32,901 nucleotides of DNA from an uncultured bacterium (GCA_903918675.1 CAIXFE010000005.1:1-32901); one strand, 5' to 3'; shown: positions 17,175-28,429, counted from the stretch's first letter. Notes: generated by a model not told the origin, from the sequence alone. A program made the numbers and translations.

Positions 17175-18878
17175 ATGGCAGAAGAGGAAAATATCAAACA
17201 ATCTGCAGAGTCTTTGATTCTGGATGAAAACAAAAAGATTGTGGAAACAAGTGAGGCTCTCTCTTTAATAACCATCTTGGGCGAAAAAGATCAGATTCCA
17301 AATGCCCCACATATAAAGGTTATTCAAATGAAGGAAACTGGAAAATTTCTTATCTTGAAAATAGATAAGACCGCAATTCTTTCTGATGGAGTAGATATGG
17401 TTTTGTGAGCTCGTCAAATGGAAGGCAAACGATATGTCTTTGTGATAAAAGATGCTTCGAATAAGGAGAGACCCCTAATTCACGTATATGACGAGAATGG
17501 CGAAAGTTATCCATGATTAGACAATGGATTTGTCCAAACAACTAATCAAGATACAAGATATATTGCCAATCCAAAATATGACTGATTTTTTGAAATTAAA
17601 AAAGTAGATAAAGAAGAATATAATGCTATTTCTCTACAAGGATTCGTCTTGAAAGAATGGTGCGATGAATTTGATCTCGAAGCAAATCCACGTTCTGCAG
17701 ATGATTTGCATAAGTATAGAGTAGCTAAGTATCATGATGGTATAGTGCCCATTCTAGAATGATCTATCGTATGCCCACAGAAGTTTGATACAATTGATAA
17801 TCGAGATCTTCGCAAGGGAAAAGAAACATATTTTGTAGGAGTGAGAGATGAAAGACAATATCCATATAATATGAGTACTGGCACTTTAGTACCTTATTTT
17901 GAAAATGGTGTTCCCATGAACCTATGAAGAATGGCGTGATTTTCAGAAGGTTGAAATGTAATTACCGACACATCACATGGTCTTTCTGAATTTAAGGAAT
18001 ATCATGTTTTTTACCCAAGTATAGATGGGAATCCAGAAGAAATTATCTGGGAAACAAAAGAAAAAGGTCCTCATGCAAATCTCTGAAATAATCGACCAAG
18101 GTATTATCCTTGATGAGATGGAGTCCCATGAATGTTTGTAGCCACTTTAGATGATGGGACGTACATACGTAAAGCGAATAATAATGTATATGAGTCAAAT
18201 AGTCAGAATGCATGGGAAAATGGTTCTTTGGAAAACAAGAATAACAAGGTTATTTCCATAAAGAATTGATTCGCTTATGTGTTTGACGGACAAAAATATT
18301 TTCTTAAGCCGTTAAAACAATATAAAAATGAAAAACAGAGAGATCTCTTCGCTCCATGATTCCCTTCTGAGATAAAGGAACTTCCATGATTTCAAGGGAA
18401 AGAGACTATCGATCCTTGGTTCCTAGTGACAAATGATGCTGGTAAAAAATATTTTTTGGATGAACATTATAATCTCGTAGAGAAATCATGGATTTGGTCA
18501 TGAATTGATACAAGGGAGGATTATAAGTGATATTGCGGTGGGCTACAAGCCTTTCCAGATCTGGATGTATCTACAGGAATTGATCAAGACACAATGGAAC
18601 AATCCTATTCATTTGTTCTCCTTGACCTTAATGATTCTCTTTACATAGCGAAACGTCTGACTAGTGCAAATGTATCTCCATGAGCACCAGCCTTGGAACT
18701 TATTAAAATAGATGAATGTATTGAACAAGGAAACTGATCTATTATTGTTAAAATTTGAGGCGAGATCTATGAAGGATCATGATCTGCAGAATCTGGGATG
18801 AATCAATATTTTAGACTTCTTCCCGTTATCCCTCAAGATAAGGTCAAATTAGATATATTAAAAAACTTTTCTCTATAA
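17175..18878 (+). CDS. Orphan protein of 567 residues, many UGA glycines
   Basis: I do not recognise a family. The start is the ATG after the candidate promoter at 17110-17137. The protein has no clear signal peptide or membrane helix. It is rich in Tyr, Asp, Asn and Gly and has repeated short motifs of the kind Y-x-x-x-N-G and KKYFLDEHYNLVEK/GQKYFLKPL, with segments such as KETYFVGVRDERQYPYNM and FVATLDDGTYIRKANN. A WG-repeat or propeller-like beta fold would fit but is only a guess. About twenty glycines are UGA, so in the standard code the gene would be cut into some twenty fragments. It is flanked by a promoter and a terminator and is therefore a single-gene unit. Confidence 0.8.
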
Positions 18879-18913
18879 CATTAAAATAAGTCGTAAACAT
18901 AAATTTCAGTCAC

Positions 18914-18943
18914 AAAAATCTCGCGACATTGCGAGATTTTTTT
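18914..18943 (+). terminator. Rho-independent terminator
   Basis: AAAAATCTCGC (18914-18924), loop GACATT, GCGAGATTTTT (18931-18941) and a continuing T-run. It could also work in the opposite direction. Confidence 0.92.
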
Positions 18944-19013
18944 CTTTAAAACCCAAATTACTACCTCGCACCTTCGAGATAGTAAAAAAGTCCAAAAATC
19001 TCTTGTCATACGC

Positions 19014-19041
19014 TTGACAAGTTGATGTAAATAATTATCCT
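19014..19041 (+). promoter_or_regulatory. Candidate promoter of the 151-residue orphan gene
   Basis: Perfect TTGACA, sixteen bases, TATCCT, about 30 bases before the ATG at 19072. It has the same layout as the promoter at 17110. Confidence 0.55.
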
Positions 19042-19071
19042 AGTGGTATCTTTATCCTCTCATTAGAACTG

Positions 19072-19527
19072 ATGGTAGAACTGACCCCAGACGAAACAAT
19101 AATAGACAAAGAAAAAACATTCTTTGTTGAAACAACTCCAATTGATACCACCCTATTCAAAAGTCGCATGCAAAATGTTGAAGATTTAGGTTTATGTCTG
19201 GTATATAAATGATATGCTTTGGCTAAAGGTAAATTACTTATACGCGGGACAAAAAACCAAATAGATTTAATTTTAAAAAATTTATGAGGAGTAGAAGAAA
19301 AGAGAGAAGTTGATAATTTCGAGAGAACATACACTATTTTAAAACCAGACAATGCAAATGACGAGAAAATAATTTCTGAGTTAAGCAATGCAGGGATCGA
19401 CTATCAAAACGACCACCCTCTTGTGTGGAAGATATCCGTCAAAAATGAATGAGAGCTGAAAAGATTTCAAGAAGTAGTACAAAAGATACAACCAATGGTC
19501 CACGCTAAATGAATAAATGAGGTGTAA
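19072..19527 (+). CDS. Orphan protein of 151 residues
   Basis: The protein MVELTPDETIIDKEKTF... is soluble and has a mixed alpha-beta pattern. GKLLIRGTKNQIDLILKNL is followed by a similar unit, WKISVKNEGELKRFQEVVQKI, so it may hold two related halves. No family is recognised. UGA glycines occur at four or five codons, including KGY and HAKGINEV. It converges on gltX, whose stop lies about 80 bases further, and it has its own promoter. Confidence 0.7.
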
Positions 19528-19606
19528 ATCATTGATATGACTGTGTTATCTCGAGAGGTAATGCCATTTTTTGTCTATGTAAAAAACACTCCTTCGCTGT
19601 TATCTG

Positions 19607-21274
19607 TTAACTGTTAACTCCATTCATTCTCTTCACTACTCTCTCCTTCCCCATCACCTGCATGACTGAAAAGAGATCTGGAGTCTGCGTAGCGCAACAG
19701 AGTTGCAACCTGAGAAACATTGCGAGATCTCCGATCTTTCAAATATATCCTCATTCTTTAAATTCTGCATTATTCCCGGCGAAGCCGTACTTTTTCCCAA
19801 TTTCTTTCAATTGATTAAACCAGTCCTCTACTGGCATACTTAGATCTAGCACTTGAATATATTCGGCTACAAATTTTTTCATGAGTTCCTTATCGGCTAT
19901 CACATTCCCACTCTTCAACGCTTCCACGTTCCCACTCATCTTCTCTCGCTCTGAATCATAGAAAAAACGCAATTGATTTTCAATATCCGCATACGTCGAA
20001 AATCTTTTAGGATCTTTAGGAGTGTGACGTTCGATGTTTAATGCGGCTTTCGTGTAAACAACATCCGACTCCATAAGTTTCGCCAGTTCTGGTCTATACT
20101 TTTTAGCTCGGGTCAGACTCTGCTCATATAATTCATCCGTTGAGATCCTTGATAAATATCCATTGTTTACGCTCTGCAATTTTACTAAGTCGAACAATGC
20201 TCATGCTTTATTCATATCTTCCAGCTTAATTTCAAAGTCGAGATAGGTCTTCTCAGGATTGGCTTTTTGCCGATCTTCAAATTTGGAATCGATCAAGTTG
20301 ATCAAGTATTCTAGAATTCACTGCACTGCATATCCATTCTCGAAAAAATATGCGACGTTCGCTTCAGGATCTTTTCTCTTAGAAAGTTTTCTCTTTTTCC
20401 CCTCATCAAGTTTCAATATCTGTGCGAGATGACAGTACTTAGGCGGAGTAAGACCGCATGCTGCGAAGAGCTGGAGATGTAACGGCACTGAAGGCATCCG
20501 CTCCTCTGCCCTAATGATATGCGACATCCTCATAAGATGATCATCCACGATATGTGCAAGATGGTAGGTTGGCAAGCCATCGGTTTTCAATAAAACAATA
20601 TCGTTATAATTATCCATCATCTCTATCTTTCCTCTCAGAATATCCTCGAAAACTACCCTTTTAGTGAGGTCTCCAGGTGAGCGAAATCTGATGACAAATT
20701 GTTTTGCGTCCTCATCTGAGCTCATAAGTTTTTTTTGTATCTCATCAGCACTCATATTTCTTCGTTTAGAATAGTTGCCATAAATGCCTGGAGTTTTCTT
20801 GGTTTTCTCCTGCTGTTTCCTGACTTCGTCTATTTCTTCTTCTGTCATCCGACAAGGATATGCCTTTCACTCTGAGATCAGTTGTTTGGCAAAGACTTGG
20901 TAGAAGTATTTTCTCTGAGACTGAATGTACGGTCAGTAGTCTCCTACGTTCGCATTGTTTTCTCAGATCGGCCCTTCCGTTATCGGTATGTTGAAAGTTT
21001 TGAGTAACTCAATGATCTCATTGATAGATCCCGCCACTTCTCTTTTCTGATCCGTATCTTCTATCCTGAGGACGAATATTCCATTATTCTGAGAACAAAA
21101 TTTCCATGCAGTGAATGATGCGAATATCGCTCCGATATGCAGAAATCCCGTAGGGCTAGGAGCGAAACGAGAGCTTATAGGATTAGTTCTCTCTGGGAAT
21201 TTCTTTTCTAGATCGGCAATTGTCTCTTTCACGTCTGGGAAGATCATATCGGCAATATCGTTTCGAGTTATCAT
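19607..21274 (-). CDS. gltX: Glutamyl-tRNA synthetase
   Basis: The protein has 555 residues. It charges tRNA-Glu, or also tRNA-Gln where GatCAB is used. The class I signature FAPSPTGFLHIG with HIG is at 37-48, the KMSKS-type KLSKR at about 296-300, and RIEDTD, DGLPTYHLAHIVDDH and LHLQLFAACGLTPP lie in the usual order. The C-terminal anticodon domain includes VEDWFNQLKEIGKKYGF. The start is the ATG at 21274; the family usually has 470-500 residues. About eight UGA glycines are needed. A stretch GNVEALKSGNV in the C-terminal part (19902-19937) is translated from a GTTGAAG-type repeat seen in other genes. The last codons run into a GTTAAC repeat. Confidence 0.93.
19902..19937. repeat. Degenerate GTTGAAG/CACGTTCCCACTC repeat inside gltX
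   Basis: CATTCCCACTCTTCAACGC and TTCCACGTTCCCACTC are partial direct repeats that encode GNVEALKSGNV. They resemble the vWA-gene minisatellite at 2420-2455. Confidence 0.55.
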
Positions 21275-21331
21275 TGTAATCAGAGGCAAAGAATAAAAAT
21301 GAGTTTATAATTTATAATTGATAATTGATAA

Positions 21332-21359
21332 TTTATAATTGCGGATTTTTTTATCACAA
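21332..21359 (-). promoter_or_regulatory. Candidate gltX promoter
   Basis: On the minus strand TTGTGA, sixteen bases, TATAAA, about 58 bases before the ATG at 21274. The leader is an AT-rich ATAATTGATAATT repeat. Confidence 0.45.
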
Positions 21360-21439
21360 GTTATCCATTAAGGATAGCAAATCGAAGATAATCATATCCC
21401 TTTGAAGTTCAAGAAAACCTCTATCATTGTGAGTCCCGG

Positions 21440-21715
21440 CTATTTGAATAGATTGCTATGTGATCCTATTTGAGCGAAAGTTATTTTTTTCTGCTCATCG
21501 TCTTTTTCGTAGATCACAAGTGTATCTGGCAACACATGAAGTTCTTGATATGCTTTAAGATCGCCACTGAGCTTATGATTTTTATACTTGGGAGGCAATG
21601 GTTTCTCATGGATAAGAAAATCCATCACCAAGAGAAATTCTTTATGAATTTTGGTCTGTGATTGATAGCGCTTATATTGTTTCTTGAATGTAGAAGTAAA
21701 CCCGACCTGATACAT
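21440..21715 (-). CDS. YafQ/RelE-type mRNA interferase toxin
   Basis: The protein has 91 residues. These toxins cut mRNA on the ribosome. KYKNHKLSGDLKAYQELHVLPDTLVIYEKDD holds the His and Asp of the YafQ group (H in NHKLSG, H and D in ELHVLPD), and the end ITFAQIGSHSNLF carries the last catalytic His and Phe. Length is typical of the family. The antitoxin gene is directly upstream, eight bases away. There is no UGA codon. Confidence 0.88.
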   Translation of the reverse strand: MYQVGFTSTFKKQYKRYQSQTKIHKEFLLVMDFLIHEKPLPPKYKNHKLSGDLKAYQELHVLPDTLVIYEKDDEQKKITFAQIGSHSNLFK

Positions 21716-21723
21716 GATCCAAG

Positions 21724-21984
21724 CTAAGACAATAAATCGCTCATCGCATCTTTTGCATTGGAGAAATATTTCCCAGATTTCTTGGTCTTTTTGACTTCTT
21801 GTTTCATTTCTTGGACATGTAAAAGCTTCTGATACAATTCGTATTCCTGATTGTTGAGGAGATAGAATTGCACTTGATTGTTGGCCAACACAGGCAAGGG
21901 ACGCGCGATTTTGCCTACCTTTCTGATAACATCGCTCATCTTCTCTCTGAGATCAGTAACAGAGACGACATCTGTAGCATACAT
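21724..21984 (-). CDS. Phd/YefM-type antitoxin
   Basis: The protein has 86 residues. VSVTDLREKMSDVIRKVGKIARPLPVL is the N-terminal DNA-binding and dimer domain of Phd/YefM proteins, and NNQEYELYQKLLHVQEM follows. The C-terminus is Lys-rich (EVKKTKKSGKYFSNAKDAMSDLLS) and should fold over the toxin. The antitoxin-first order and eight-base spacing are standard for such pairs. It probably represses its own promoter, using the palindrome at 22021-22036. Confidence 0.85.
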   Translation of the reverse strand: MYATDVVSVTDLREKMSDVIRKVGKIARPLPVLANNQVQFYLLNNQEYELYQKLLHVQEMKQEVKKTKKSGKYFSNAKDAMSDLLS

Positions 21985-22017
21985 AGCTTAAGATTTACCA
22001 AATAAAACCCTTAGTCT

Positions 22018-22045
22018 ATTCTAAGGAATTTCTTAGGAATTGCAA
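22018..22045 (-). promoter_or_regulatory. Toxin-antitoxin promoter with overlapping palindrome
   Basis: On the minus strand TTGCAA, sixteen bases, TAGAAT. The near-perfect palindrome CTAAGGAATTTCTTAG (22021-22036) covers the spacer and -10 region, a likely operator. Confidence 0.5.
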
Positions 22046-22051
22046 GAGAAA

Positions 22052-23548
22052 CTACTTAAATTTAAATCAAAGCTTTATCCTCTCTAGCCAATGCAATTCT
22101 GGCAATGGTAAACTATACTTCTTGAGGAAGTCGTACTCCATCGGAACAATTTTATAGTAATTTCCTTTATCATCTTTGATGACCTTTTTTAATATTTCTG
22201 GATTGATCTCTCGCTTGCCATCGAAAGTAAATCTTTGGTACGATGCAAGGTCCTTGGTAGAAATAACTTCTGCCGATGGAGAAATATCTGTACTTATCAC
22301 TCCATCTCTTCGGAGATATCCGGCTTTTGTTGCTTCCTCCTTCGTGAACGAATCGTCGATAAGATACGCAGCCGTATCGTTGAAGTAGAAGGGACACATC
22401 CATCACGGAAAGAACGATCACAAAATTCAGTCCTTCTCCATGTGAGTAAAAATCTCATCCGCTTTGGCATATCGCGCATCCTTCTCATACTGCTTATTGA
22501 AGATACAGTACGATTTATTTTTGAGGCCGATACAGCCCAAGCAATAGGAACAGCTCACCAAATAATAAGAATAGAAAATATGCGAGCACTGCTCTATCCC
22601 CGATGAACAGTAATAATTATCTCCGTGAGTGCCTCATCATTCTACGGCATAGAGATTGTTACTGTCCAATCACGTATCGAAGCAATCATAAAAATGATGG
22701 ACCGTTCCGGTACCACTGGTATACATCACGTTATGTCAGTTTTCAAGGTGATCAATAGAATACCCATTGATGACGTTCTTGGAGAAGGCGACATAATTTC
22801 ATTCGCAGTTTACAGAGTTGAGATTTTTGCCTTTGAGATCGACGTGAGCATAATATCATTCGAAAAGTAATGGATCGCTATATTTCTCCGCTTTGATCTT
22901 GAGAAATTCTTCTTTGGAATAGGGCGTATTCTCTATATAATAAGAACTATTTTCTAAGTCCGCGCAAGCAATGCAATTGTGGCATCAGACACAATTAGAA
23001 CAAAATCGCAGATCAGAAGAATTGATGATATATCTGGAGTAAAAAATATTCATAGAGTTATTTACGCATGAAGACTGGAAAATGTTGCTGGAGTTGTCAG
23101 TGACCAAATTGGATGAAATGATATTCACACAGTTGGTGACGATACAGAAAGAATACAGCACATTTTCACAATTCTCGATAATCACAGAACTTAGATAGGC
23201 ATTTTTGGATGCTAAAGAGGTATCTGCATACTCACAGGACTCATTACCTCACTGGTCCAACAGTTGTCCCAAAGGGACTTTCTTTCGCAATGTTGAGAAA
23301 TTTTCGAAAAAAGATTGACTGGTCGCCGGCTCAATACTATACTCCGTCAAAGAGTCTCTGACGGCATTGAAATCTTTAGGAGATAATAACTTGGGTGATC
23401 TGTCTGATGCAGGATATCTAGAAACGAATCATTGATTTTTATTGAATCACAAAGGCATCCGACTCGCAATTTCCTGAAGGTATTCACGGAAAGGAGTTTG
23501 TCTACGTCTGGCCTGTATTTTCTCTTTTCGGACCTGGAGATCTTGCAT
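22052..23548 (-). CDS. Array paralogue A: Cys-module beta-helix-like protein
   Basis: The protein has 498 residues and is the leftmost of seven array copies. The shared plan is: a basic N-terminus (about 1-30); a YP-x-x-x-R motif near 47; a segment ending in FENF-x-x-L before a (T/S)ENC-like motif; an Asn/Ser ladder (about 110-185) with units such as SKNAYLSSVIIENCENVLYSF; a first CX2CX2CX8C module from residue 189; a second from 333; NPFYFNDT-like residues near 385; and the conserved C-terminus (448-498). In this copy the last Cys of module 1 is Tyr (SSYYIEN), and the position after FFPGGM is CPFYF. I see no signal peptide or membrane helix. The ladder suggests a beta-helix and the Cys modules suggest metal binding; both are inference. 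Confidence 0.9.
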
Positions 23549-23606
23549 TATCGATACTACAAAAAAACTAAAGCAATGGTCTATGCTTGAGTCTTTATAC
23601 TGTTTT

Positions 23607-25103
23607 TTACTTAAATTTGAATCCTAATTTTATTCTCTCCAATCGATGCAATTCTGGCAATGGTAGTCCATATTTCACGAGAAAATCATATTCCATCTTC
23701 ACAATTCTATAACAGTTGCCCTTCTCATCCTTAATGACTTTCTTGAGGATATTGGGATCGATCTCTCGGTTTCCATTGAATCCGATTCTTTGAAAGTTGC
23801 TGAGCTCTTTGATCCTTACCACTTCTGCTCAAGCAGGGATATCTGTAGCCATGGCCTCATCACGCCAAAGGTATCATTCCTTCGTCACCTCTTCTTTGGT
23901 GAATGAATCATCAATAAGATATGCTGCCGTATCGTTAAAATAATAAGGATTCATAGAACCAGGGAAGAAATCGCCAAGGACTCATTCCTGGTCCATCTGA
24001 GCGAAAATTTTATCTGCTAACTCATGTCGCTCTTCTTTGGAGTATTCTTTATTTAGTATGCAGAACTGTTTGTTCTTCAATCCCACACATCATAGACAAT
24101 AAGAGCAATTTTCTAAGAAGTAAGAATAATAACAGTTAGTACAAGTCCCCATATAATCTGAGCTATAAAGATTGCTTCATTCTCCAGAATTCACTACATT
24201 ATAGGCCTTATCCAAACGTGGGGCACCGAGCGTAACGCCGTTCACTACCTCACTATTCCCGTTGATACTGCCAGACAAAAAAATATTTTGGCTGTCTCTC
24301 ATTCTGTATGCATAGAGACCATCTTGTACATTTTGTGATTCAATGAAAAAATGTCCCGTCACGTTTTTACTGATAATAAACTCATTGGTCTTGGTCTCAT
24401 CATATCGTTGCATGAATTGCTCTTTCTGCGCCAAGAATTCCTCTTTCTTGACGAGATATTCTTCTTTGGGATATGCTTGATTTTGGATGCAATAGGACTG
24501 ATTGAGGAGATTCGTACACAAAAGACAATCATGGCATCCGACCATATTTGAACTAAACCAGACATCACTGGAATTATTTACTAACCTGGAGTAAAAAATG
24601 TTGTACGAATTGAACACCGCAGTAGATCGATAAATATTCTGACAATTGTTTCGGACCATGATGCTATTGAGCACATTTCTACAACTCTCTTTGGTCTCGA
24701 GAGAATACATAATATTCTCACAATTAAGGCCTGCTCCGACGCAGAGATAGCCGTTTTTCAGTCATCGAAACGCTCATTCTGCATAATCGGAATTTTCATA
24801 GGGAGGAAATGCTCTGATCGCAATTTTGGGAATCTCATGAAAAAAGTTCCCGAAATTTTCCCGAAAGCTTTTGCTGAAATCATAATCTCTCCCATAGTCG
24901 GTCAGCCCATCCCTTTCTTGTTCATATACTTTGGGTGGTTTAATTATTCAGCGTCTGGGAGTATCAGGATAGATGCTAATCCCTTCCGGATATCTATAAA
25001 AATTCATTGGCTCCCGAGAGCAAAGCCTTTGGACGAATTGACGAAACGTGAACGATTTCGCTCTTTCTTTCATCTTGGCTTCTCGGATATGGATGTCTTG
25101 CAT
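23607..25103 (-). CDS. Array paralogue B
   Basis: The protein has 498 residues, equal in length to A and C. Module 1 is GCHDCLLCTNLLNQSYCIQN, module 2 NCSYCLGCVGLKNKQFCILN; all eight Cys are present. The ladder is particularly regular (CRNVLNSIMVRNNCQNIYRS, FNSYNIFYSRLVNNSSDVWF). The N-terminal part YGRDYDFSKSFRENFGNFF matches, from memory, the DFDFN-x-x-FFEQF pattern of Cys-rich proteins widespread in candidate-phyla genomes that have no known function. Only 58 bases separate its stop from the start of A, so A and B may be co-transcribed. Confidence 0.9.
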
Positions 25104-25138
25104 GAACGTGTTGCGGGATAAAGGATTGTCTTGAATTT

Positions 25139-25275
25139 GAGTTGGAATTTCGCCCTATAGGGCTGTAATGGCGCTTCGCTGTAATTAATTGTAATTACGT
25201 GAGCTCACGCGAACAAATTACTAATTACGCCTGCCTGCCGGTAGGCAGGTCCGTTAGGACTAATTACGATTCCTT
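25139..25275. repeat. AATTAC repeat with a CCTGCCTGCCGG palindrome between B and C
   Basis: TAATTACG units alternate with GTGAGCTCACGC and the palindrome CCTGCCTGCCGGTAGGCAGG (25228-25247), then GTCCGTTAGGACTAATTACG. The last part resembles 9480-9515 in front of lysS. Confidence 0.8.
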
Positions 25276-26772
25276 CTATTTTAATTTAAATCACAACTTA
25301 ATTCTATCTAGCCAATGCAATTCCGGCAATGGTAATCCATGTTTCACTAAAAAGTCATATTCCATTTTCACAATTCTATAACAATTCCCTTTAGAATCCT
25401 TGACTACTTTTTTCAATATTTCTGGATTGATAGTTCGTTCTCACTTTTCGTCAAATCCTTGATATCCGGCCAAGTCTTTGGTAGTAAGGACATCCGCTCA
25501 AGCTGGGATATCCGCTTTGATCTCATCCTCACGTCGAAGAAAGCCAGCTTTTATTACTTCTTCTTTACTGAAGTCTCCTACGAGATACGCTACGGTATCA
25601 TTGAAGTAAAAAGGGTTGAGCGATGCAGGGAAGAATTGGCCTAAGTTGCCATCTTGCTCCATCTGAGCGAAGATTTTATCTGCCAATGCAAATCGTTCTT
25701 CCTTGGGATATTCTTTGTTGAGGATACAAAATTCTTTATTTTTAAGCCCGATACAGCCAATACAATAATTGCAGTTTTCTAGGAATCTGCAGTAATACGC
25801 ATTGCTACATGTCGCGATACCATCGCAGTTGTAGAGATTATCTGACTTCACTCCTGCATCCAATGTTCCATAGAAATCTGAATTCCCATGTGCTCCTGCC
25901 TCGAAGACATCATACATATGTTCGTTGAGCTTGGATCACCCTACGACCAGGAGATTTTTTGCATCTTTCATTTCCAAGCTATAATACCCATTTTCTACAT
26001 CTTGAGATTTAAGCAGGAAGCTCCCTGTCACGTCTGTACTTCCATAATTCTTCCCTTCATATTTTACCTGAGCATAAAAATCGGCGTACATCTTTTTTTG
26101 ATCAAGGACCTCCTTCGCTTTTTTGAGATATTCATCTTTTTCGTATTTCTTATTTTTGATGCAGTAAGATTCATTCTCCATATCGTCACACATGATGCAG
26201 TGATGGCATCCCACCATATTACTGCAAAATCGGATATCAGATGAGTTCTGGATAAATCTAGAATAAAAGACATTTGTAGAATTTATGATTCACAGACACA
26301 TATACACATTTTGACAATAATTCCGCACCTGAGAAGAATTGAGCACGTCAGAACAATGTTCCTTTACCGTGAACCCATAAAGAACGTTTTCACAATCAGT
26401 AATGATAGAAAACGATAGATAGCAATTTTTGGACATATAGGCTCAGAAAGCAAAGTCGCAATTTTCGGTGCCACTCCGATTGAGCAATGCTGACAAAGGC
26501 GTCGTATCATATAGTTTTTTGAAATTATCAAAAAAATTAATTCAGAAATCATAATCCAATCCGTGGTCCGTATATGATGACCTATTTTCTTCAAATTCCC
26601 TCGTGGTTACCACTGGGCATGCCCTTTCTGTCTCAGGATAGATAGAAAGAAGATTCTGATTTTTATAAATCATTAGTGGGAATCGGCTTACCACTTCCTG
26701 CAGAAATGTCTTGTACTCATGGGCTTTTTTTATTGCCTTGATCTTGTCTTGTCGGGGTTGAAGTGTTGGCAT
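25276..26772 (-). CDS. Array paralogue C
   Basis: The protein has 498 residues. Module 1 GCHHCIMCDDMENESYCIKN starts at Cys189 and module 2 NCNYCIGCIGLKNKEFCILN at Cys334; all eight Cys are intact. The N-terminus starts MPTLQPRQDK rather than M(Q/P)DIK, but the following residues SIYPETERACPVVTTREFEENR fit the shared pattern, including YTDHGLDYDFGINFFDNFKKL with a UGA glycine. In the second half, DSKGNCYRIVKMEYDFLVKH closes the fold. The stop is TAG. The start is the ATG that lines up with the other copies; an upstream frame extends to 26814 but reads repeat sequence. Confidence 0.9.
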
Positions 26773-26808
26773 GGAAGGGATTAAAAGATTAAAAGATTTT
26801 GAAGATTG

Positions 26809-26878
26809 TGTCATTCTGAGCGAAGGCGAAGAATATAATTTGTTTACTTATATCCTTCACTAATCGTTCAGGATGACA
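26809..26878. repeat. TGTCATTCTGAGCGAAG palindromic element between C and D
   Basis: Inverted ends TGTCATTCTGAGCGAAGGCG and GTTCAGGATGACA with GAAGAATATA/TATATCCTTC inside. Its end is five bases from the stop codon of D, the same junction as seen between D and E. Confidence 0.88.
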
Positions 26879-26882
26879 GCCA

Positions 26883-28376
26883 TTATTTGAACTTAAACCC
26901 TAACTTAATTCTATCCAACCAATGCAATTCAGGCAATGGCAATCAATGTTTCATCAGGAAATCATATTCCATCTTCACTATTCTGTAACAATTTCCTTTC
27001 TCATCCTTGATCACTTTTTTCAATATCTCAGGATTGATTTCTCGAGCACCACTGGGGGCAAACATTTGGAATTTACTGAGGTCTTTGACACTTAAAACTT
27101 CCGAGCCTTCAGGAATATCGGTCGTGATAGCATCATCTCTCCAGAGGAATCATTCTTTCATGACCTCTTCCTTCGTAAATGAATCATCGATCAAATAGGC
27201 CGCTGTATCATTGAAATAGAAGGGATTAAGCTCGGCAGGAAAAGCATCTCATAAAATTCCATCGGTTTCCATTTTTTCGAAGATCTTGTTCGCCAAGGCA
27301 AATCGCTCTTCCTTGGGATACTCCTTATTTAATATGCAAAACTCCCTATTTTTCAATCCGATACACCCTAGACAATACGAACAGTTCTCTAGAAACAGAC
27401 AATAATAAATATTTGATCCGGGAGAAACTCGATGTGAGTTATACACATTTTGACAGTATCCTACAGAGAATGAACCATAGACATCGGTCTCTGCGGGAGT
27501 ATTTGTGAAACAATCATAGACACGCTCTGCTGGTTCTTTTCCTCAGACAAGAATGACGTTTCTCCCCTCGTTGATTTGAGCATTGTAGTAGCCATCTTGG
27601 ATATTGGCGCAGTTGATATTGTAGGTCCCGGTGACATCGTGGCTCGCAATATTATTTCATAGATTGGAAAGTTTGAGGTATCGTCAGAGAAACTGATCTT
27701 TTTGTCTGAGCAGTTCTTGCTTTTTTTGCAGGTAGTCTTCTTTGGCGTATACCTTGTTTTCTATGCAATAGGATTGGTTATCAAGATTGTTACAGAAGAT
27801 GCATTCTGAGCATCCTGTGAGATTGTCTGAAAATCGGATATTGGATGAATTGAGGATGTGCTTGGAATAGAAAATATTATACGATTTGATAATTCACTTG
27901 GAGAAATAAATATTTTCACAATTATCCCAGACCATAAATGAATTGAGCACATTTATGGAATGCTCCTTGATACTGAGGGAGTATAAAATATTTTCACAAT
28001 CGCGGATCACGACATAGCTGAGATATCAATTTCTGATACTCAAGGTCTGATCTGTAAAGTTTGCATTTTCACATTCACCGAAAAGAATCGTCGCTGGGAA
28101 ATGAACCCCCTGCATCAAGACCTTAATATTTTCGAAAAAAGATTTAGATGCGTCATACTCCAATCCACTCGCCGTCAATGCATCTCTCCCTTCTTCAAAC
28201 TGCTTATGTGAAACCACTCCTCAGACTCTTCCTGTATCTGGGAAGATGGTCGTCATTCAACTATTTTTATAAAATCCCAAAGCACGCCGAGAAGCTATGG
28301 TTTTGATGAACTCACGGAAGGGAGTATTTTTCCTCTTCTCTTGCATTTTGAGTTCTCGTTGTTTGATATCGGGCAT
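26883..28376 (-). CDS. Array paralogue D
   Basis: The protein has 497 residues. It begins MPDIKQRELKMQEKRK, almost the same as copy E, and continues FREFIKTIASRRALGFYKNS. Module 1 GCSECIFCNNLDNQSYCIEN and module 2 NCSYCLGCIGLKNREFCILN have all Cys. The ladder segment reads CENILYSLSIKEHSINVLNS and DNCENIYFSKGIIKSYNIFYSKHI. Several TGA glycines lie in the middle region, which in the standard code leaves this copy with no single long frame. The leader (ACTTCAATCCC) has no purine-rich ribosome site. Confidence 0.9.
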
Positions 28377-28429
28377 GGGATTGAAGTTAATGTTAAATGT
28401 TGAGTTCTAAGTGTTGAGTATTCTACTTG

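Noticed and set aside
6086-18878. UGA as selenocysteine or as a programmed readthrough stop
   Set aside because: UGA is far too frequent, falls where Gly is conserved and not Cys, and no SECIS-like hairpins follow the codons.
22235-22606. Plus-strand frames inside the paralogue array, recurring at 25888-26244 and 28641-29069
   Set aside because: They recur only because the minus-strand paralogues recur; they have no leader and do not cover the whole repeat unit.
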